Part shown: positions 58,305-64,000 of the stretch, in pieces | How the letters are laid out: each line of letters starts with the position of its first letter | How positions within the stretch are numbered: position 1 is the stretch's first letter | Assembly: GCF_052857255.1 (NCBI RefSeq) | Contig: NW_027526484.1 | Span: forward strand, 1,213,501 to 1,277,500 | Direction: 5' to 3' | DNA: 64,000 bases | Source: Amblyomma americanum | Taxonomy: Eukaryota > Arthropoda > Arachnida > Ixodida > Ixodidae | Made by a program: the position numbers and the translations under genes | Notes under the pieces: model-generated | The model's input: only the letters and a program-made list of their open reading frames with translations | What the model was told of the DNA's origin: nothing | Database searches by the model: none

Positions 58305-59265
58305 ATGGACGCTTTGTAGTCACTTCGAAAGACTGTATTTGCAGATAACCTCCATGTTGACTTCCAGCTTGGTCAGTTCCACCATGGTCCCCACTTTGTT
58401 GCAGTCACTGGCTTATGCTTAAGGATTCTCTTGCAGTTATTTTCTTTTGCAGCAATATCTGTGTTTGGGAGGTTAAGTGGCTTTTAGACGCAACAATGTT
58501 AGTGCTTCAGAATGGCTATCTTCATACTGATCTGTGAGAATACAGCTAAGTTAACTAAGGAACATGTACTTTCTGCAGTCATATGATCCATGCCTGTGTG
58601 CCTAGGATTTGTCGCTACATTCTTGCTGGAAAAAAGTCACTGGTGTGCCTGAGGTCTATAGTATTTGCTAGCCCAGACTCGGTGGTCTCCTCAGGAGACA
58701 ATATTGTTTGCGGGCGACCTCCACATTGACCTTCGCCTTTGCCGTTTCCACCATGATCCCCACTCTGTTGATTGTCATCACCAGCTTAGCTTAGGGGCTT
58801 TTTTGATGCTGACAGAGAAAGTTGCCTGGCAAAAGAATCCAGGTATTGTCTGCTGCTTCATGTTTTCTTTGCAAAACAGTTTACTAACAGTTATGCCCAC
58901 ATCTAGCTGAATCATAAAATATAAGCATCTGTGGACTGTGCATAAGCCTGGAAAGGTGCAGTGGCAGCTGTAGGGTCTAGAGCATGGGCATAATTCTCCA
59001 GTTCTTTGACACTGCCCATATTGTGGATTCGTATTGTCTCTACTTGAATTGCAACAACTGCCTGCTGCAAAAGTTGGCTGCGCCTGTCAGTGTCTGTTTG
59101 AACTGTGGTCTTGCTGCTGTGGTCTGCTTCTGTGTTAGAACCTCAGCCATTCACACACTGCTGGCGCAGGAGCAACTTCAAAGTATCCAGGCTTTTTGAT
59201 CTCCAGAGTGAAATCGGGGTGTAATGGTCATTTCCCTTTTAACTCTAGTTATTTTTCTCTTTAAG

Positions 59266-59369
59266 AAAAGGTGGCTATGGAAAAGCCTACCCATGGAGGG
59301 CCAGACTCCTCGAAGCAGGCATTAAAAATCAGCTGGAAAGTACCCTTCATGAAGAGGAAGGATTCGTGA
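59266..59369 (+). CDS. Exon D2, terminal coding exon of the central gene
   Basis: Same as D1: acceptor tttctctttaag, phase 1 entry, 33-residue basic tail ending MKRKDS, TGA at 59367-59369. Joined to A3 it closes the chain that starts at E1 (11434), so the gene would span at least 48 kb. Confidence 0.55.
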
Positions 59370-59778
59370 TAAAAATTCAGATTTCATGCTCGTACTGTTC
59401 CACTCAATTGAACGCCACGTAGTAGTAGTGCACAGGTCTGCAAGTAGTTTTATGTTGTGTCGCAATATACATTGTTTTCTGTCCTGAGCATATGCAGTTA
59501 TTACGTGCAAATTTTCAACCATGTTCAAACCTTTATTCTTTGTGGACTCATGCTTACTCAACCACTGCCACTCAAGAATTATTCTGTTTGACGTAAGTGG
59601 CAGTGCAGATGAGAAGGGAAAATTGGAGGGGAAACTTAAGCTCCACCTGAAGAGTTTGACGTGATAGCGTTAATGGTTTAGTGCCACCGTATATGTGGAA
59701 TTGATCATTGTCGACCATAAGGGCTCCTCCTACCGCTCCTTGCCCTGCAATGGCAGGTGCTGCCAGCAGTGGGGCGTG

Positions 59779-59984
59779 TGAGACCCAGGTTGATCTTCTG
59801 GCCGTGGCAGTCACATTTCAGTGAAGATGAAATGCTGGAGGCCCCGTGTGCTGTGCGATGTCAATGCACGTGAAAGGACCCCATGTGGTGTAAATTACCA
59901 GAGTCCTCCACTGCGGCATCACTCATAGCCTGAGTCGCTTTGGGATGTTAAACCCCATCAAACGAAATCAAATTTAAATTCCAC
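59779..59984 (+). mobile_element. Uninterrupted SINE, copy 2 (empty site)
   Basis: Same SINE as 6890-7012 plus 9686-9770, with gtaaattaccagagtcc intact. Gives the pre-insertion target of the Penelope-like element. Confidence 0.8.
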
Positions 59985-60577
59985 CTGCCATGGTGGGCAG
60001 TTTGCTCACAATCCGGCAGACAGGTTTTGATGACATCACAAAAGCCATGTGACCGAGGTGCCCCACCTGCCTCCTAGGTTGCTTCTCTGGGGATTTTTCG
60101 TGTATTTTTCGCTCACGGATAATGACGCCAATGCCGATGACGATGCCAGCTTTTCTGCATGTGTGTCCTGTGCCTCACCACGACCAGGCTTTTGCATTTT
60201 CAGATCAGAGGTAGGATGTCACAGAGCATGAGGTGCGCATGAGGCGAGAATTGTTCAGTAAGAAGTCTCCTTTTAGGACCAGCAGAGTGTCAATTTTTTC
60301 CGCAGTTATTTATTGCCTTTAAACAGTATAACGTTACGCTAAGCACAGACAATTTTTTTTTTATCCTGCTTGTCAAGAGGTTTTTCTCTTTTGCCGGGGT
60401 AGGACAGGAACATACTTCAGCTAAGAGTAGTGTTCTTGGAAAGTGTGAGCCATTAGCACAGACAGTGTAAACAAAACTGGAGGTGAATGCAGGGTGTCTC
60501 TCTTTTTTTTTGGATATAGCGAATAGGCGAAGCAAAGTCAGTGTTAATTATGAAAATGCCTCATTTCTTGGCCACTT

Positions 60578-61102
60578 CTATCTCTCAATGGTGAAATCTT
60601 TTACAGGATAGGTTTGCAAGTAGTATTGATTTGTTAATTGTCCTTCTAGCTTCTCTATGGTTTTTTGTGTACTTGCACCACTGACTGATTTGTTCCTCTG
60701 TGTGTGCATGTGCATTTGGAAATCGGTAGGGAGATATTTCTGCCGACAGTGCTGCTGGCGGCATTCAAGGTGTGGGTGGGTAGCTTCACCTTGCATCACT
60801 GAGGAACGTATGAGGCAAGGTGTCTGCAGGCTGCTTCTGTAGCTTATACCTAACCTCTTACCTAAGAGTGGAGAGGCCATTTGATTGAGTGCGTTTTTAG
60901 AAAAGAAATTGCTGTCGATCTGCTCCTGCTGGGTCCGTCTGCGGCGAAATGCATTTAAAGACTGCCAACCAACGTGACACTCATCGATGCACTTGATACT
61001 TTGGTTGGTTTCAGTGTCAGAATCGTCGCCATTGCACTTATGCATTGTCCAGGTGAAACAATTAACAAGCTCACAAGTAAAGCGTGGTGCTAAAGCCTGC
61101 AA
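60578..61102 (-). CDS. Possible minus-strand terminal exon, copy 2
   Basis: Same 174-codon frame as 10363-10887 with no amino-acid change; same doubts. Confidence 0.3.
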   Translation of the reverse strand: MQALAPRFTCELVNCFTWTMHKCNGDDSDTETNQSIKCIDECHVGWQSLNAFRRRRTQQEQIDSNFFSKNALNQMASPLLGKRLGISYRSSLQTPCLIRSSVMQGEATHPHLECRQQHCRQKYLPTDFQMHMHTQRNKSVSGASTQKTIEKLEGQLTNQYYLQTYPVKDFTIER

Positions 61103-61647
61103 ATGAAGGGGAAATGTTGAAGAATGCTATGCCTTTGCCAAATTTGTTTTTACCTCCTTTTCTTGAGCTAACCCTTACCTAGTTTTCTCCGCCACCGCTA
61201 CCTTTTGCCATTGGAGGAAATGAAATAGGATAGCTGCACCTCAATGGGGGCGTGAAATTGCAAGAAAAAAAGGAAGTCTCTGCTCAATACATGGAGCCTG
61301 ATATGGAGTTGGACCCTCTTTGTCTCGGGCTCATGTTTACCAGCATGTATAATTAGCCCATCAATGTCATCCAAATATCCGTAGTAGTTTGCAAATTGCG
61401 TTATTAGTTAGTGATTGATTAAATTTAACTTTGCAGAGATATCAGTTGTGTCTTCCTAGGTGTATGCTTTCCATTCTTTATGAGGGCGCGTTTGAAGTGG
61501 GGCACTCTTTGAATACTTTTTGTTTGAAACCTTGGGGAGGAGCTATTGAATGCCTATTTGCAAAAAAAAAGTCAATTTAAGGTTTTCTGCTCTCGGTGGG
61601 GATTTTGGAAATAACCCAGGTGACACATTTCCTGTTCCTGATTGCAG

Positions 61648-62129
61648 CGCACCCAGCAGCAGCTGCGTCACCAGCCGAGCAGCGCGACCTTGGAGCCGAG
61701 CTCCCTGTGGTTTGCCCCATGACAGTGCGGACTTCCGCGGCTGCAACGTTGACGGCCTCCGGCACAGGGCAGCTGCGAGAGGGGACACAGCCAGCTGAGG
61801 CAGCGCACTTACCTAGCAGGGCAAGGCCATCAAGGGAGGAGAGTTCGTCGGAGGAGGCGGAGCAAAGTGCCACAACTGGACAAGAGTGCCCACTGCAGCC
61901 ACAGCAAATGGGGTCGGTGCTGGCGGCGCTGATGGCAATAGTAGAAAAATTGGGGCAGATTTCGGACAACATGCAGCTGTTTAGAAACGAGCTCGGGCTG
62001 TGGTTTAGGCCAGACTTGCATCACCCTACGGAGCTGAGGGACAGGAGATGTGCCTCATGTGGCCAGGAGCAGTCATCAGGAGTGGCACCACTTCTGGTCA
62101 GGGGGCAGGAAGTACCGGGCCAGGAACAG
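61648..62129 (+). CDS. Exon E2, first recognised exon of the next gene copy
   Basis: Duplicate of E1, 482 nt, same borders and frame (one Leu to Pro change near SRARPS). Shows that a further gene copy, or the other haplotype, begins here and runs off the window. Confidence 0.55.
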
Positions 62130-63103
62130 GTGGGTGAAGTCAGAAACACACCTTCGTCATTTGCGTTTTGACAGTTCATATTGAATCAAGTCAGGTTGCG
62201 ATGAAGCTGGCCATTAGGCTCCCATTGGCATGTACTTGCTGACTGTTGGCTGTCCATATTTGCTGCTGTATACTTGTTCTGCACTGTCAGTTTTTATTTT
62301 CTTTGGCTACAATTGATGTGTGTGGGCGGTTCACGGGAAGTTGCTGTTAGAAAAAAAATTAGTGAATTCACAATTCTGAAATCTTCAGGGAAAGTGTTTT
62401 TTTTTTCGTGCTGATTTCTGTGATGTCTTTTCATTTTGTGCAAAACAGGCACTTGAGCACTTACGTAATATTTTATGTAAGCTTTTCGCCGAGAGTTTTT
62501 AGGAATTTTTCAGCACAGAACTTGCTAAAAGACATGTCATTGGTTTACCGGAATAAAATAAGGGTAAAATTACTTGCCGCCTATCATAGAAGTTGAGTTA
62601 TATTGTTCTGAAGTTGCCACTTCATGGCTGGAAGAAAAATTTTTATTTGTTTTTGCAGTGGCGACTTCAAAATCGTGTAACCAGTTCTATGATAGATAGG
62701 ACGATAATTTTACTTTTATTGCATTCTTCAATGTCAAGAGAAACCAATGGGATGCATTTTGGTAAGTTCCCTGCAGCAGAATTCCTTCAAAGCTCTCGGC
62801 AAAAAACTTACATAACGTATTACATAAGTGCACAACTACTTGCTCTACACAAAATTAAATGACATATATTTGGAATAGGGAGGCTAAACCACATGTTCCC
62901 TGAAAGTTTCATAGTTGTGACTGAGGTATTAAAATTTTTTTTATGACCAGCTTCACCCCTTAAGGTGAGACGCGGGTCTTGAAATGATCAAAAAGTGCAA
63001 AAATTTCGATTTTGCAAAAATGGCATATTTGGGATCAATACACACTAAAGTTCCTGTCTAAAAAGCTTGAAGGTCTCAGTTCAAGATCCAACTACTAAGA
63101 TAT

Positions 63104-64000
63104 TGCTACGCTACTAACTACTCTAGTGGTGCCATACAGCGGCTAAACTGCATTTCCTGGCAGTTGGCAAGCCTTGAGCCATCTCGGGGCTAGATGCTTC
63201 GTCTTCTTCATCTCTCATGCTGCCTGCTGCCTTGCGCATTCCAACGTCTTGCGCGTCTAATTAAAGCAAGTAAACCAGCCCTGCTTACGCCAACCGTTTC
63301 TCAGTGACATATTTGGTGGAGGTGCTGGGTGATGGCCCATGTACGCTGACCTCGAGGACACCTTTGACGTCAGCTCTCAACGCGTGGCTACAACACCAGT
63401 CCACAAGGCGAGCCGCAGCCTGCGAGGCCTACAACCCGAGTTCGGCCAACTGAAAGCGCCGGTAAGGGCCATGACATCCACCGTGGCTAGCCAGACAAGT
63501 CAGCACTCCGGGAGTGCCCCGCCATTTGTCCTTCATGCACCTCGATCGCCGCCACCGTTCCACGGGGACAGTTTCTAGGACGTCGAAGACTGGTTGGCCA
63601 GCTTTGACCGAGTGGCGGGTTTCAATGAGTGGGACGGCGAGCGCAAGCTGCGCAACGTCTACTTTGCGCTGCAGGACGCGGCCAAAACGTGGTTTGAGAA
63701 CCACGAAGCTTCCTTTACCACCTGGGAGGCTTTTCGTCGAGAGCTGCTAGCGACGTTTACCAGCAGCGAAGAAAAGAGAAAGCTGAAGTCGCCCTGCGCT
63801 CGAGATCACAGCAGCCGAACGAGGGCGTCGCGATGTTCATCGAGGACATGACCCGTCTGTTCAGTCGGGCCGACCCTGCTATGCCCGAAGCCCAGAAGGT
63901 ACGCCACTTAATGCGTGGCGTAAAAGAGCAGCTGTTTGCCGGACTGGTCCGTGACCCGCCACGAACAGTGTCCGACTTCACCAAGGAGGCAATGAGTATC
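63104..64000 (+). mobile_element. Ty3/gypsy element, copy 2, cut by window edge
   Basis: Probable LTR and gag, same insertion point as 12890-17540. Confidence 0.85.
63339..64000 (+). pseudogene. Ty3/gypsy gag, copy 2, partial
   Basis: Carries the same TAG (63576-63578) and the same frame change as copy 1, proving shared descent of the lesion. Confidence 0.85.

Larger units (their letters stand above)
52449..64000. repeat. Segmental duplication, copy 2
   Basis: Second copy of the block at 1-13786, running off the right edge. It carries the 3' end of the gene that fills the middle of the window (A3, D2), then the spacer and exon E2 of a following copy. It has the empty site for the Penelope-like insertion (near 59897-59902) and a LINE insertion that copy 1 lacks. 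The gypsy element at its right end shares the same nonsense codon and frameshift as copy 1, so it duplicated after that element had already decayed. An alternative explanation is two haplotypes joined end to end in the assembly. Confidence 0.95.

Noticed and set aside
1..64000. CRISPR array, operons, bacterial-type promoters or integrated virus
   Set aside because: No spaced direct repeats, no polycistronic gene layout; introns, SINEs and LINEs show nuclear animal DNA, and the retroelements lack an envelope-like frame.

Overview
This is eukaryotic, intron-rich, AT-rich animal DNA. Long non-coding stretches are packed with nested transposable elements, and coding information sits in short exons with GT..AG borders. 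The repeat mix (tRNA-derived SINEs ending in a 'ttaaacccca' type tail, LINE 3' ends with ATC/ATG tails, GIY-YIG Penelope-like elements, a THAP P-like transposon, Ty3/gypsy elements) fits a chelicerate, most likely a hard tick. That assignment is inference from remembered repeat families.

Layout. Bases 1-13786 recur almost base for base at 52449-64000, so the window holds one full period (about 50-52 kb) of a tandem segmental duplication, or of an uncollapsed haplotype. The copies differ by two clean insertions. A 2673-bp head-to-head Penelope-like element (7013-9685) is only in copy 1. A ~420-bp LINE end (54764-55183) is only in copy 2. Between lie a 3'-truncated Ty3/gypsy element (12.9-17.5 kb), a complete but dead P-like element (18979-23569), a 5.86-kb gypsy-type LTR element carrying a nested TRIM (26530-32387), a decayed gypsy 3' half (33.3-35.3 kb), SINEs, LINE ends and fold-back/MITE elements.

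The host gene. On the + strand I can chain exons whose splice phases fit at every join: 11434-11915, 25165-25245, 25551-25615, 38118-38152, 39888-39964, 45521-45590, then modular phase 1-1 exons: B (171 nt; 46433, 49918, 52041) and A (1476 nt; 47622, 56017), and a terminal exon D with a stop (59266-59369). The product would be a charged, coiled-coil N-terminal part followed by a long Pro/Glu/Ser-rich repeat region. I do not recognise the family. The window opens inside the 3' end of the preceding gene copy (A at 3128-4603, D at 6377-6480). The next copy starts again with its own first seen exon at 61648-62129. This reads as a tandem array of one gene that also expands internally by duplicating symmetric exons.

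The 46-57 kb region is a mosaic of A, B and C segments joined at GT/GA microsatellites. Exon A3 looks like A1 in its 5' half and A2 in its 3' half, which points to gene conversion or unequal exchange. All exon calls are from splice motifs, phase and open frame only; no transcript or homology search was possible.
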